Shown: positions 8,604 through 16,167, counted from the stretch's first letter. The stretch is 64,000 nt of DNA from Paucimonas lemoignei (GCF_004342585.1 NZ_SLZQ01000003.1:338561-402560); one strand, 5' to 3'. The notes: generated by a model not told the origin, from the sequence alone. Translations and numbers: made by a program.

Positions 8604-8628
8604 TGATCATTTCAAATAATAATGATCA
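8604..8628. promoter_or_regulatory. second dyad TGATCATT-N9-AATGATCA upstream of tauBAC
   Basis: Perfect 8-bp arms at 8604-8611 and 8621-8628 flank an AT-rich centre. It lies 10 bp beyond the Crp/Fnr-like dyad, centred near -71 of the predicted tauB start. It may bind a second regulator. Confidence 0.4.
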
Positions 8629-8701
8629 CTAATTTCATAATGAATTTTGGTAATAAACATTGATGCCGCTATCAATGCAGAAATCACAAGGCTGTAGAAA
8701 T

Positions 8702-8726
8702 AAAAAAACGGTCCTGTCGGACCGTT
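8702..8726 (-). terminator. Rho-independent terminator of the tauD-hydrolase unit
   Basis: On the minus strand AACGGTCC-GACA-GGACCGTT forms a perfect 8-bp stem (8707-8726) followed by a run of seven T (complement of A at 8702-8708). It lies 31 bp after the hydrolase stop and separates this unit from the tauBAC promoter. Confidence 0.9.
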
Positions 8727-8756
8727 GCGGCATGTCGGGTATCGCGGCGGCAGGCA

Positions 8757-9638
8757 CTAGGCGCGCAGCCACTCGACGATCAATTCCGCCGTCTGCGCAG
8801 CGGCCTCACGTTGCGGAAAGTGGCCGACTCCGGGCAAGACAATGCGTTGGTATTCACCGGTGAACCAGGCATGGCTGCCAGCCGAGCTATCGAGCGTGAT
8901 GCAGCCATCGTCTGCGCCATGGATCAACAAGGTGGGCACGGCAATCGCCGGCATTTGCTGCTGGCGCGTTTCCAGGTTGGCGTAGCGGGGATCGGCATCG
9001 GCCAATCCCCAGCGGTGGCGGTAGCCGTGCAGGGTAATGTCGAGCCAGTCCGGGTTGTCGAAACCGCCGGCGACGGCATCGAACTCGGCATCGCTTAACC
9101 GCCATCCCGGCGACCAGCTTTGCCACAGGCTGCGGCACAGGGCGCGCCGGTCCTGCTGCAAGGCGGCCACGCCCTGCGGATGCGCGAAGAACCATTGGTA
9201 CCAGAATTGCTGCGCCTGGCGAAACGACAGGCTGCTGCTGCCGTAGCCGATCGACAGACTGACATAGCGCGTCAGGCGATGCGCCGCCTGCGCCGCCAGC
9301 ACGTAGCCGGTGCGCGCACCCCAGTCATGGCCGACCATGGCAAAGCGCGGCAAGCCCAGCAAGTCGGCCAGATCCAGCACGTCCTGCGCCAGCGCAGTGA
9401 TTTGCGCGCTGCGCGGCGTGTCGTCATGCAGAAAACGATTCGGCCCGAAACCGCGCAGATACGGCGCGATGGTGCGAAAGCCGGCGGCATTCAATGCCGC
9501 TGCCGTCGCCGACCACGTGGCGATGCCATCGGGCCATCCATGCAGGAGAATGACGGGCTCGCCATCGCGCGGACCGGTGTCGGCATAGTGGATTTCAAGC
9601 AGACCGGTATGGACGGATTGCAGCGGACTCGTCATCAT
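8757..9638 (-). CDS. alpha/beta hydrolase, epoxide hydrolase/haloalkane dehalogenase-like
   Basis: A 293-residue alpha/beta hydrolase. HGWPD (33-37) forms the oxyanion region, GHDWG (103-107) presents Asp105 as nucleophile, and His273 in GVGHFP is the base. Asp as nucleophile marks the epoxide hydrolase/dehalogenase branch rather than esterases. The start is one of two tandem ATGs at 9638-9633, ten bases after the tauD stop, so it is cotranscribed with tauD. A terminator follows 31 bp downstream. The context suggests a hydrolytic step on a carbon fragment or ester linked to sulfonate or sulfate-ester use. This is an inference; the substrate is unknown. Confidence 0.82.
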   Translation of the reverse strand: MMTSPLQSVHTGLLEIHYADTGPRDGEPVILLHGWPDGIATWSATAAALNAAGFRTIAPYLRGFGPNRFLHDDTPRSAQITALAQDVLDLADLLGLPRFAMVGHDWGARTGYVLAAQAAHRLTRYVSLSIGYGSSSLSFRQAQQFWYQWFFAHPQGVAALQQDRRALCRSLWQSWSPGWRLSDAEFDAVAGGFDNPDWLDITLHGYRHRWGLADADPRYANLETRQQQMPAIAVPTLLIHGADDGCITLDSSAGSHAWFTGEYQRIVLPGVGHFPQREAAAQTAELIVEWLRA

Positions 9639-9648
9639 CGCGCCCGGC

Positions 9649-10608
9649 TCATTCGCCGTATGCCCGGCTGCTGACGCGATTTTCCGCGCCCACGATTTCC
9701 AGGACGGTGCGCTCCTGCTGTTTTGCCCCGCGCACGTTGAAGGTGACGCGCTGGTTGACACGGCGATGCGGCCAGTAATCCGCCAGGGCGTAATGCTGGG
9801 TGGTCCGGTTATCCCACACCGCGATGCCGTTGAGCTCCCATTTATGCGAGTAGATGAACTCGGGCTGCTTCAGCCATTGCGTCAGGAAGCGCAGGATTTC
9901 GCGGCTCTCGGTAGACGACACGCCATTGATGTTGCGGGTGAAGGTTTCATTCACGAACAGCACTTCCTTGCCCGACTCCGGGTGCGGCCGCACGACCGGA
10001 TGCTCGACCGGCGCAAATTCCTTGATCGCCTTGGCCAGCACATCTTCGCCCAGGCCGGCGAGGTAATTGCGCCAGTTGCTGATTTCCCAGGTATGGGTCG
10101 CGGTCAAGCCGCGCAGGTAGTCGCGCATGCCCGGGGAAAGCGCCTGGAATGCCTTGCTCAGGCTGGCCCATGCGGTATTGCCGCCGACCGACGGCCCTTC
10201 GGTAATCTGGATCACGGTGCCGGCCGGCGGCTCGGCCACCCAGGTCACGTCGCTGTGCCAGTGGTCGATCGAAGGCGGACGCTTTTCATCGGTTTCGATC
10301 ACCTCGATCTGGCTGTGGCCATCCTTGCGCGGGAAGTAAGCACCTTGCGCCACGGGACCGAACACCGAAGCCAGTTCCAGGTGCTGTTCCGGCGTCAGGC
10401 TCTGCGGCGGGAAAAACAGCACTTCGAAATCCAGCAGCGCCTGGTACAGCTCTTCGCGCACGGCGGCTGACAACGGCTTCTGCAAATCCACGCCCTCGAT
10501 ATGCGCGGCAAAATTGGGCAGTTGCGGCACCGGGCGGATGTGCTGGTAGCGCTCCTCGACCGGGATGATGGAAGTGACGGCTTTGGTGATTCTGTGTGCG
10601 TTTGTCAT
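9649..10608 (-). CDS. tauD: TauD/TfdA family Fe(II)/2-oxoglutarate dioxygenase
   Basis: A 319-residue dioxygenase with the 2-His-1-carboxylate site: His and Asp in HWHSDVTW, distal His in TTQHYALADYWPHRR. NQRVTFNV holds the 2-oxoglutarate-binding Arg. Family enzymes hydroxylate taurine or related sulfonates/sulfate esters, releasing sulfite or sulfate. The start at 10608 (MTNAHRITK) is chosen because AGAGGG lies 8 bases upstream. An ATG at 10785 in the same frame would include the operator region and a non-conserved N-terminus. It heads a two-gene unit with the hydrolase and is divergent from the Crp/Fnr gene. AtsK-like alkylsulfatase activity is an alternative to taurine use. Confidence 0.86.
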   Translation of the reverse strand: MTNAHRITKAVTSIIPVEERYQHIRPVPQLPNFAAHIEGVDLQKPLSAAVREELYQALLDFEVLFFPPQSLTPEQHLELASVFGPVAQGAYFPRKDGHSQIEVIETDEKRPPSIDHWHSDVTWVAEPPAGTVIQITEGPSVGGNTAWASLSKAFQALSPGMRDYLRGLTATHTWEISNWRNYLAGLGEDVLAKAIKEFAPVEHPVVRPHPESGKEVLFVNETFTRNINGVSSTESREILRFLTQWLKQPEFIYSHKWELNGIAVWDNRTTQHYALADYWPHRRVNQRVTFNVRGAKQQERTVLEIVGAENRVSSRAYGE

Positions 10609-10698
10609 GGCGTCGACCCTCTGAATTGTTAACGTAAAAAGGACTGGACAAGCCTCGGCGCCGTGGCGGTGCGTGCTGTCATGCCTTCGATGCATCAC

Positions 10699-10741
10699 AG
10701 TATGGAGAATCCAGGCCAATAAATATGTCGCATAGGTGACA
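10699..10741 (-). promoter_or_regulatory. predicted tauD promoter with Crp/Fnr-like operator shared with the divergent regulator gene
   Basis: A near-perfect dyad TGTCGC-ATAG-GTGACA lies at 10726-10741. On the minus strand a CATACT box (complement of 10699-10704) is centred exactly 32 bp away, as at tauBAC. Eleven bases (GCGACATATTT) are identical at the two sites. The same dyad lies 46-61 bp before the start of the divergent Crp/Fnr gene, so it may also control that gene. Confidence 0.65.
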
Positions 10742-10786
10742 AATAATGTATATTTAGATCGAATATGAATAGTAGATAACTGCATT

Positions 10787-11485
10787 ATGACTTTAAGTGA
10801 TATACCGTGGTATTGGCGGCAGGATGACTTGTTTGAAGGCGTGCAGGAAGCGCGCGGACCGTTTCTGGTGAGCGCCGAGCGGCTCGAGTTCCGGCGCGGA
10901 CAGATGATCTTTTCCGCCGATTCCGCCGCCAGTCATGTGTACTATCTTGAACGCGGCACGGTGAAGGTATTCCAGATCAGCCCACGCGGCGATGTGACGA
11001 TCTTCTGGTTCTGCAGTGCCGGCGACTTGTTCGGCGCCGGCGGCATTTCCGGGGCGGCGCAGCAATCCGTGTTTGCGCAGGCGACCGAGCGTTCCGTGGT
11101 GTACGCTTTGCCGCGCAGCGTCTTTGAATCCTACTTGCGCAGCTATCCGCAACTGGGCATCAACGTCATCCGCCTGCTCAGCGGCAGGCTGCGCCTGGCG
11201 TGCGACGCCGCCACCGACAATGCCACCCGGCGCGCCGATGCGCGACTGGCCCGCACCTTGCTGCGGCTGGGACAGCAGTGGGGCCAGATCTCCGGCGAAC
11301 AAGTGCGCTTCGGCGCGCCGATCACGCACCAGGAACTGGCCAACATGACAGGCACCAGCCGGCAGACGGTCAATCGCCTGCTGGGCGAATTCAACCGCGC
11401 CGGATGGCTGGAGTTCGACGGCAGGAAACTGGTGCTGCTCCGGCCGCAGGCACTGGCGGATTTCGCCAACAGCGAGGAGGAATAA
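10787..11485 (+). CDS. Crp/Fnr family transcription regulator of the tau genes (predicted)
   Basis: A 232-residue Crp/Fnr protein. The cyclic-nucleotide-binding beta barrel spans about 28-115, followed by the dimer helix (about 118-150) and a winged helix with HTH at 179-207 (ITHQELANMTGTSRQTVNR). The recognition helix reads SRQTVNR (191-197), comparable to SRETVGR of Crp and SRETISR of Fnr. The N-terminus lacks the four-cysteine cluster of Fnr, having only Cys76 and Cys139, so no Fe-S cluster is expected; the effector is unknown. It is divergent from tauD across 178 bp that contain the 16-bp dyad. The ATG is preceded by a poor Shine-Dalgarno, and a short leader is likely. It is the best candidate for the factor binding TGTCGC-N4-GYGACA. 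Confidence 0.88.
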   Translation: MTLSDIPWYWRQDDLFEGVQEARGPFLVSAERLEFRRGQMIFSADSAASHVYYLERGTVKVFQISPRGDVTIFWFCSAGDLFGAGGISGAAQQSVFAQATERSVVYALPRSVFESYLRSYPQLGINVIRLLSGRLRLACDAATDNATRRADARLARTLLRLGQQWGQISGEQVRFGAPITHQELANMTGTSRQTVNRLLGEFNRAGWLEFDGRKLVLLRPQALADFANSEEE

Positions 11486-11587
11486 GGCAGCGCGCCGCTA
11501 CGCTATCGGGCCAGGTTCTGTGCCGCAGCTGTATTTGTGATTATTTTCTGCTGCTTAGCAGAGATGCCGCCAATGATGGCGACAAGA

Positions 11588-11953
11588 TCAACGTATAGCT
11601 CCGGCTTGTTGTTCGTATTGCTCGCGATAGAGTTGCTCAAGGGTGCGGAGTTCTTCGCCGTAGTCAAAATTGGAGTCTTCTCTTTCCTTCAGAAGCTCAA
11701 CGAGCTCAAACTCGAATCGGTCCGGGCCGCCACGGTCCCATTTCGCTTGGAGCGTCTTGTTGGCATGCGAACGTAGACGTAACTCGAACTGAGCGCGATT
11801 CATTGCGCCGTATACGTTGCGGCTTGATGCAACCAGCGTTTGTCCGGTTTCCTTGTCGCGAATGATGTAGATCCCCATTGGCGGAAAAGCGTCTCGTGCT
11901 TGACGCGAGATGTCACGCCGGCTGGGCGAAGAAGTATCGGTTGTAATCGGCAT
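11588..11953 (-). CDS. GIY-YIG domain protein with degenerate second motif
   Basis: A 121-residue protein with one GIY-YIG-like domain at about 26-100. The first motif is clear (GIYIIRDKETGQTLVASS), but the second motif, normally YIG or at least xIG, reads LVA. RNVYGAMNRAQFELRLRSH and LQAKWDRGGPDRFEFELVELL match a family of small GIY-YIG proteins in Burkholderiales. Loss of the glycine may mean weak or no nuclease activity. It lies 81 bp after the DUF2239 gene in the same direction and could be cotranscribed with it. It converges on the Crp/Fnr gene. Its cellular role is not known. Confidence 0.75.
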   Translation of the reverse strand: MPITTDTSSPSRRDISRQARDAFPPMGIYIIRDKETGQTLVASSRNVYGAMNRAQFELRLRSHANKTLQAKWDRGGPDRFEFELVELLKEREDSNFDYGEELRTLEQLYREQYEQQAGAIR

Positions 11954-12034
11954 GACAGTCTTGTGTGGAGTGAATAAAAACTTGCGAATCTAAACGTATA
12001 AGCTATCCGCCATAGCCGGTGCAGTCGTGCAGAG

Positions 12035-12670
12035 CTACTTTCTTCTGCCCGTAGGCATTACAGATTCTGTTTTGGCGAGGCGCATCATGTAACTCCCGAT
12101 ATCAGCCGGCCAATCGGTCGTGAATTCCGCCAATCGATCGAGCTGGCCTGCGAACAGGGCACGGCTGGCTTCCTCAAAACCCGGAAGGTTTCCCGCCAAG
12201 ACAACCATCACGTTGTAGATGCGTTCATGAGTGCGCCGTTGCCGATCACGCTCGACATTTGCCTGTCTGGCTTCGTGCACCAGTTTGCGTAATGCGACGG
12301 AGGCGCCGCCAGGCTGCGTAGCGAGCCAGTCCCAATGTTCCGGAAGCAGCGTCACCTCCCGTGCAATCACTCCCAGCCGAGGGCGGCCTCGACCTTTGGT
12401 GATCGGCCCTTCTTCGCTCGATGCAGGCTGAACGGAAAGTGGCTTATCCGTGTAACGCGCTTCCACCTCAGCACAGGTCCCTCGCAAATCGAGCTCAACC
12501 TGCTTTCCAGTCTCATCATCGAAAACGAGCGGTATGGCGTTCGGGCTTTTCTTCAGCCTGTCATAGAGCGCAACGGCAACCTTACTCAAGGTTCCTGATG
12601 CGACCATCCGCGGTCCCCAAAAGGCGGTGAAGGTTTGGTTTGCTTGAGATTGCATAGGGAACGTGGTCAT
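12035..12670 (-). CDS. DUF2239 family protein
   Basis: A 211-residue protein of the DUF2239 family. The N-terminal part is QTFTAFWGPRMVASGTLSKVAVALYDRL, the centre has RGRPRLGVIAREVTLLPEHWDWL, and the C-terminus is helical with RIYNVMVVLAGNLPGFEEASRALFAG. The function is not established. The RGRPRLG-REVTLLPRHW part looks like a small DNA-binding or ribbon-helix segment, which is an inference. The ATG at 12670 is chosen because a well-placed promoter (TTGACA, 17 bp, TAATAT) lies immediately upstream and GGAT precedes it. A longer frame would begin upstream of the promoter. Two TTACCCGGGTAA palindromes overlap that promoter, implying tight repression. Confidence 0.82.
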   Translation of the reverse strand: MTTFPMQSQANQTFTAFWGPRMVASGTLSKVAVALYDRLKKSPNAIPLVFDDETGKQVELDLRGTCAEVEARYTDKPLSVQPASSEEGPITKGRGRPRLGVIAREVTLLPEHWDWLATQPGGASVALRKLVHEARQANVERDRQRRTHERIYNVMVVLAGNLPGFEEASRALFAGQLDRLAEFTTDWPADIGSYMMRLAKTESVMPTGRRK

Positions 12671-12689
12671 TTTTATCCGTATAGAATAA

Positions 12690-12736
12690 ATATTACCCGG
12701 GTAAAAATAAAGTGTCAATATTACCCGGGTAATATT
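12690..12736 (-). promoter_or_regulatory. DUF2239 promoter with two TTACCCGGGTAA operators
   Basis: On the minus strand TTGACA (12718-12713), a 17-bp spacer and TAATAT (12695-12690) form a good sigma-70 promoter. The palindrome AATATTACCCGGGTAATATT (12717-12736, 20 bp, perfect) covers the upstream edge of the -35 box. A second TTACCCGGGTAA (12693-12704) covers the spacer end and -10 box. Centres are 28 bp apart. This is a classic repression layout; no matching regulator gene is adjacent. Confidence 0.8.
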
Positions 12737-12799
12737 TAAAATATATCAGCGGGCGGCCGCGGTCTGGCATCGCCAACACCATGGAAGGCTAAGTGATCG

Positions 12800-12827
12800 A
12801 TGTCCGTTTCTGGCCGGAAGCGGACAT
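12800..12827. repeat. dispersed imperfect dyad, copy 1
   Basis: ATGTCCG...GAAGCGGACAT arms at 12800-12806 and 12821-12827 pair with inner TTC/GAA. The same GAAGCGGACAT core recurs at 13693-13727 and, altered, at 16329-16348, 52568-52607 and near 53811. Confidence 0.55.
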
Positions 12828-12938
12828 ACTTCGACAGACTTTAGTCTTTGGATTGATTTTTAAACACCGACAGTCCATGCCACCAGCTCATTTCCAATAG
12901 CGCGGATTTACCTCTCTGCGGAGCATGGGACTACCTGG

Positions 12939-13559
12939 CTACTCGGGACGGGTCATGAGGAAATGCTGCGCAGCGTCGACGGAAAAATAGTCCGCGGGAC
13001 CGCCGCCGCGCAGGACGTGTTCGGCAGCCGCCGTGTCGTAGACACCATTTTTCAGGAGCGACTGCGCGATATGCACGCCGACGACCTCGCCCAGCACCAG
13101 CCAGGTCGGCACCTGCTCGCCGCTGACCGTTTCCAGTTGCACGATCTGGGTGCGGCGGCATTCGAACGAGACCGGGCTTTCAGCCACGCGGGGTACCGAA
13201 ATGATGCGGGAATCGATCGGTGTTAGTCCGGCCAAGGCAAATTCATCGGTTTCGAAGGGCACTGGTGCACAGGTCTGATTCATTGCCTCGGCCAGTGGAC
13301 GTGTGACCAGGTTCCATGCGAACTCGCCGGTCTCCACGATGTTACGCACCGTGTCCTTGTAGCCGATGCTGGCGAAGCCGACTATCGGGGGAACGTAATT
13401 GAAAGCGTTGAAAAAGCTGTAGGGCGCGAGGTTCAGCACGCCCGAACTGCTGCGCGAAGAAATCCATCCGATCGGACGTGGACCGACGATAGCGTTGAAC
13501 GGGTTGTGCGGCAAGCGGTGGCCGTCACGCGGTTCGTAGAAGTGGATTGAATCGGGCAT
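12939..13559 (-). CDS. flavin reductase-like, FMN-binding split-barrel protein
   Basis: A 206-residue member of the flavin reductase-like (DIM6/NTAB) split-barrel family. GPRPIGWISSRSSSGVLNLAPYSFFNAFNYVPPIVGF is the flavin-binding segment (read here as overlapping short motifs), followed by GYKDTVRNIVETGEFAWNLV and VLGEVVGVHI. It probably reduces flavins with NAD(P)H or is a flavoprotein oxidoreductase. The start at 13559 (MPDSIHFYEP) has CGGAG 8 bases upstream. A longer frame would translate the dispersed repeat at 13693-13727 and is rejected. It lies 184 bp after arsC in the same direction, possibly a separate unit. A link to arsenical chemistry is only a neighbourhood guess. Confidence 0.82.
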   Translation of the reverse strand: MPDSIHFYEPRDGHRLPHNPFNAIVGPRPIGWISSRSSSGVLNLAPYSFFNAFNYVPPIVGFASIGYKDTVRNIVETGEFAWNLVTRPLAEAMNQTCAPVPFETDEFALAGLTPIDSRIISVPRVAESPVSFECRRTQIVQLETVSGEQVPTWLVLGEVVGVHIAQSLLKNGVYDTAAAEHVLRGGGPADYFSVDAAQHFLMTRPE

Positions 13560-13692
13560 TCCGAACTCCGTTAACTGAATTCTCCACAATACACCATCTA
13601 GACCTGGGCCTGCCGGCAATGCCCGGCCATGGTATGTGCTCTCCTGACGAGCCGACGGCCCGGCAGCACGGCGCCCGCGCCATTCTTCGAGC

Positions 13693-13727
13693 GCCCGCTT
13701 TCGACCCGAAGCGGACATTTGCGGACA
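13693..13727. repeat. dispersed imperfect dyad, copy 2
   Basis: CGCTTTCGACCCGAAGCGGACAT-like segment (arms GCTT and AAGC around CGACCCG) followed by a further GCGGACA. It shares CGACCCGAAGCG with the copy at 16329-16348. Confidence 0.55.
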
Positions 13728-13742
13728 ACATTTAGTCGCTAA

Positions 13743-14168
13743 CTATTTCGAAATACGGTGACCTTCAGCATCGATCACAACTTCTCCATCTTCCTTGGTG
13801 AATGGCCTCTTCTGCGGCAAAGGAAGGATATCTAGCACCACCTCCGATGGGCGGCATAGACGTACACCGACCGACGTCACGACAAAAGGACGATTGATAA
13901 GGATTGGCTGGGCCAGCATCGCGTCCAGCAGCTGCTCATCGCTCAATGCCGGGTTATCCAGGCCCAGTTCTGCATAAGGCGTCCCTTTTTCACGGATGGC
14001 GTCCCGCACAGTTAGGCCGGCTTTGGCGATCATATCCGTCAGCCCCTCCCGTGACGGCGGATTATTCAGGTATTCAATAACTACCGGCTCAACACCAGTA
14101 TTGCGAATCAGTGCCAATGTATTGCGCGATGTCCCACAGCTTGGGTTGTGATAAATCGTAATGTCCAT
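13743..14168 (-). CDS. arsC: arsenate reductase, glutaredoxin-dependent ArsC
   Basis: A 141-residue thioredoxin-fold arsenate reductase of the R773/E. coli type. HNPSCGTSRNTLALIRN carries the catalytic Cys11. RPFVVTSVGVRLCRPSEVV holds an Arg expected to bind oxyanion, and ILPLPQKRPFTKEDGEVVIDAEG is the family C-terminus. It reduces As(V) to As(III) with glutathione/glutaredoxin in the cytoplasm for export by Acr3. It starts 4 bp after acr3 and closes the arsR-arsI-acr3-arsC operon. Confidence 0.95.
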   Translation of the reverse strand: MDITIYHNPSCGTSRNTLALIRNTGVEPVVIEYLNNPPSREGLTDMIAKAGLTVRDAIREKGTPYAELGLDNPALSDEQLLDAMLAQPILINRPFVVTSVGVRLCRPSEVVLDILPLPQKRPFTKEDGEVVIDAEGHRISK

Positions 14169-14172
14169 AAGG

Positions 14173-15243
14173 TTATGCCTTTGCTTCGTACCATTGTTGG
14201 GAACGATTCACGATACCGACTACCAGCAGCATCACCGGCACCTCGATCAGCACGCCAACCACCGTCGCCAGCGCGGCGCCCGATTGGAAGCCGAATAGGC
14301 TGATTGCGGTTGCCACGGCCAACTCGAAGAAGTTGGACGCGCCAATCAGGCTCGAAGGTCCGGCAACACAATGCGGCACACGAAGCTTTTTATTCAGCAG
14401 GTAGGCCAGCCCTGAGTTGAAAAACACTTGAATCAGAATCGGTACTGCCAATAGCGCAATGACGACCGGCTGCTTGGTAATTGCCTCGCCTTGGAGCGCA
14501 AACAACAGAACCAGAGTCAGGAGCAAGGCAGAAATCGAATACGGCCCCAGCTTGGCTACTGCATTTTCCAGGACACGATTACCCTTGGCGAGCAGCGACT
14601 TGCGGATGAACTGAGCTAGGATCACGGGAATAATGATGTACAAGCCCACCGATGTCATCAAGGTATCCCAGGGAACCGAGATCGACGATAGTCCCAGTAA
14701 TAACGCCACAATCGGCGCAAAGGCAACGATCATGATGGCATCATTCAGCGCGACCTGCGACAGCGTAAAGTAGGCGTCTCCCTTGCACAATTGGCTCCAG
14801 ACGAAGACCATTGCCGTACAGGGCGCAGCGGCCAGCAGAATCAGTCCGGCGATATAGCTATCGAGCTGGTCGGCCGGCAGCCAGGACGCAAACACATGAC
14901 GAATGAAGATCCAGGCAAGCAGCGCCATCGAAAACGGCTTCACCAGCCAATTGATGAAAAGCGTGACGCCAATCCCCCGCCACTGACTTTTGACCTGGGA
15001 CAGCGCCCCAAAGTCGATCTTGATCAGCATGGGAATGATCATGACCCAAATCAGGATGCCAACCGGGATATTGACCTTGGCCACTTCAAGCTGGGCAATC
15101 CCATGAAAAACATCCGGCAGCAGGCGGCCAAGGATAATGCCGGCGACGATACAAAGCGCAACCCAGATAGTCAGGTAACGCTCGAAAAAGCCGATTGCCG
15201 GTGCGGCGCCACCGGCAACGGCTGTGGCATGCGTAGCAGTCAT
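14173..15243 (-). CDS. acr3: arsenite exporter, ACR3 family
   Basis: A 356-residue inner-membrane protein with ten predicted helices, typical of ACR3 (BASS superfamily). FERYLTIWVALCIVAGIILG is the standard N-terminal helix. The conserved cysteine is Cys142 in AAPCTAMVFVWS, and GVLIEVPVML holds the conserved Glu of the late helix. It exports As(III) using the proton gradient. The first 18 residues (Ala/Thr/Gly rich) are variable. It lies 88 bp after arsI and 4 bp before arsC. Confidence 0.95.
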   Translation of the reverse strand: MTATHATAVAGGAAPAIGFFERYLTIWVALCIVAGIILGRLLPDVFHGIAQLEVAKVNIPVGILIWVMIIPMLIKIDFGALSQVKSQWRGIGVTLFINWLVKPFSMALLAWIFIRHVFASWLPADQLDSYIAGLILLAAAPCTAMVFVWSQLCKGDAYFTLSQVALNDAIMIVAFAPIVALLLGLSSISVPWDTLMTSVGLYIIIPVILAQFIRKSLLAKGNRVLENAVAKLGPYSISALLLTLVLLFALQGEAITKQPVVIALLAVPILIQVFFNSGLAYLLNKKLRVPHCVAGPSSLIGASNFFELAVATAISLFGFQSGAALATVVGVLIEVPVMLLVVGIVNRSQQWYEAKA

Positions 15244-15331
15244 TTCACTCAGTACCAGTGCTGCGTGAGGCGTTACCAGTACAAAGCGATAGCACGTTAT
15301 AGGTTTTACCGGTCATTCATATCTCACATCG

Positions 15332-15829
15332 TTAGCAGCAGGAAGAGCCTTCTTTTGCCGGAGAGGCCGGCACGCAACAAGGCGATTCGGCTTTTACCTT
15401 GACCTTGGCCAGCGGAATGCAGCAAGCCTCAGTTTCAGGATTGGTCTTGTCGGGCTCGCCAAAGACGGGAATCGTATCCAGTGTATGGAAGGTTTCCCAG
15501 GCTATACCAGAGGGATCATTCACCCAGTATTTGTCAGACTTCGCGTAACAACATGCCACGCTTTCTTCTTTTTCCAGGTCCGGCTGGAGCGACGCGAGAC
15601 GCGACTGCATCTCGCTCAGCTCGGTTGCCGACTCTACTTGGATGCCGAGATGGTTCAGGCCGATGTCGGCACCACGCTGGGAGATAGCGAAGTTCACACG
15701 GGGATCGTCCAGCATCCATTTGGCATAGTCCGGCTTGACCACGGTTGGTTCGGTGGCAAACATACCCGAATAGAACTTGATACTGTCGGCAAGATTGTCG
15801 ACCGAGATGTGTACATGCAGGCGTTTCAT
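15332..15829 (-). CDS. arsI: ArsI/CadI-type C-As lyase with cysteine-pair tail
   Basis: A 165-residue VOC-fold dioxygenase. KRLHVHISVDNLADSIKFYS opens the first half. His60 in GLNHLG and Glu112 in AWETF fit the iron ligands together with an N-terminal residue near 5-7. VACCYAKSDKYWV carries the Cys93-Cys94 pair that binds trivalent organoarsenicals in characterised ArsI. The enzyme demethylates MAs(III) or degrades aromatic arsenicals to As(III), which Acr3 then exports. The tail adds three more vicinal pairs, Cys136-137, 151-152 and 164-165. Its ATG overlaps the arsR stop by 4 bp. Many genomes label this family cadmium-induced protein CadI; the operon supports ArsI. Confidence 0.9.
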   Translation of the reverse strand: MKRLHVHISVDNLADSIKFYSGMFATEPTVVKPDYAKWMLDDPRVNFAISQRGADIGLNHLGIQVESATELSEMQSRLASLQPDLEKEESVACCYAKSDKYWVNDPSGIAWETFHTLDTIPVFGEPDKTNPETEACCIPLAKVKVKAESPCCVPASPAKEGSSCC

Positions 15830-16167
15830 GGTGAGACTCCTTCTTTAATAGAGCAGTTAGCTTTGCCATCCTTGGAACAGGGATTCCCTCCGCAGCAGTT
15901 TTCGGTCAGGAAGCCAAGAAGAGCATTCATGGTCTGGTAGTTAGCGGAATAGATTAGCGAGCGGCCTGCCTTCTTTTGGACCACCATATCCGCATGCATC
16001 AGCTCTTTCAAATGGAACGAAAGCGACGATGGCGGAATGTCCAGTTGATCGGCGATCCGCGATGCAGCCAAGCCTTCAGGACCGGCCTGAACGAGCAAGC
16101 GGTAGACCGCAAGGCGCGATTCCTGGGCGAGCGCCGCTAAGGTGGCAATGACATCTTTGGTTTTCAT
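15826..16167 (-). CDS. arsR: ArsR family arsenite-responsive repressor
   Basis: A 113-residue winged-helix repressor. SRLAVYRLLVQAGPEGLAAS and IADQLDIPPSSLSFHLKELMHADMV form the HTH. The classical ELCVCDL site in the DNA-binding helix is absent. Instead, C-terminal cysteines Cys91-Cys92 and Cys97 (ENCCGGNPC) resemble the C-terminal As(III) site of Acidithiobacillus ArsR. It would bind the dyad overlapping its own start and release it on As(III) or MAs(III). It is the first gene of the ars operon and is coupled to arsI. Confidence 0.93.
   Translation of the reverse strand: MKTKDVIATLAALAQESRLAVYRLLVQAGPEGLAASRIADQLDIPPSSLSFHLKELMHADMVVQKKAGRSLIYSANYQTMNALLGFLTENCCGGNPCSKDGKANCSIKEGVSP

Noticed and set aside
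13560..13718. N-terminal extension of the flavin reductase starting SASGRKRALEEWRGRR
   Set aside because: It translates the dispersed repeat; a good ribosome binding site supports the start at 13559.
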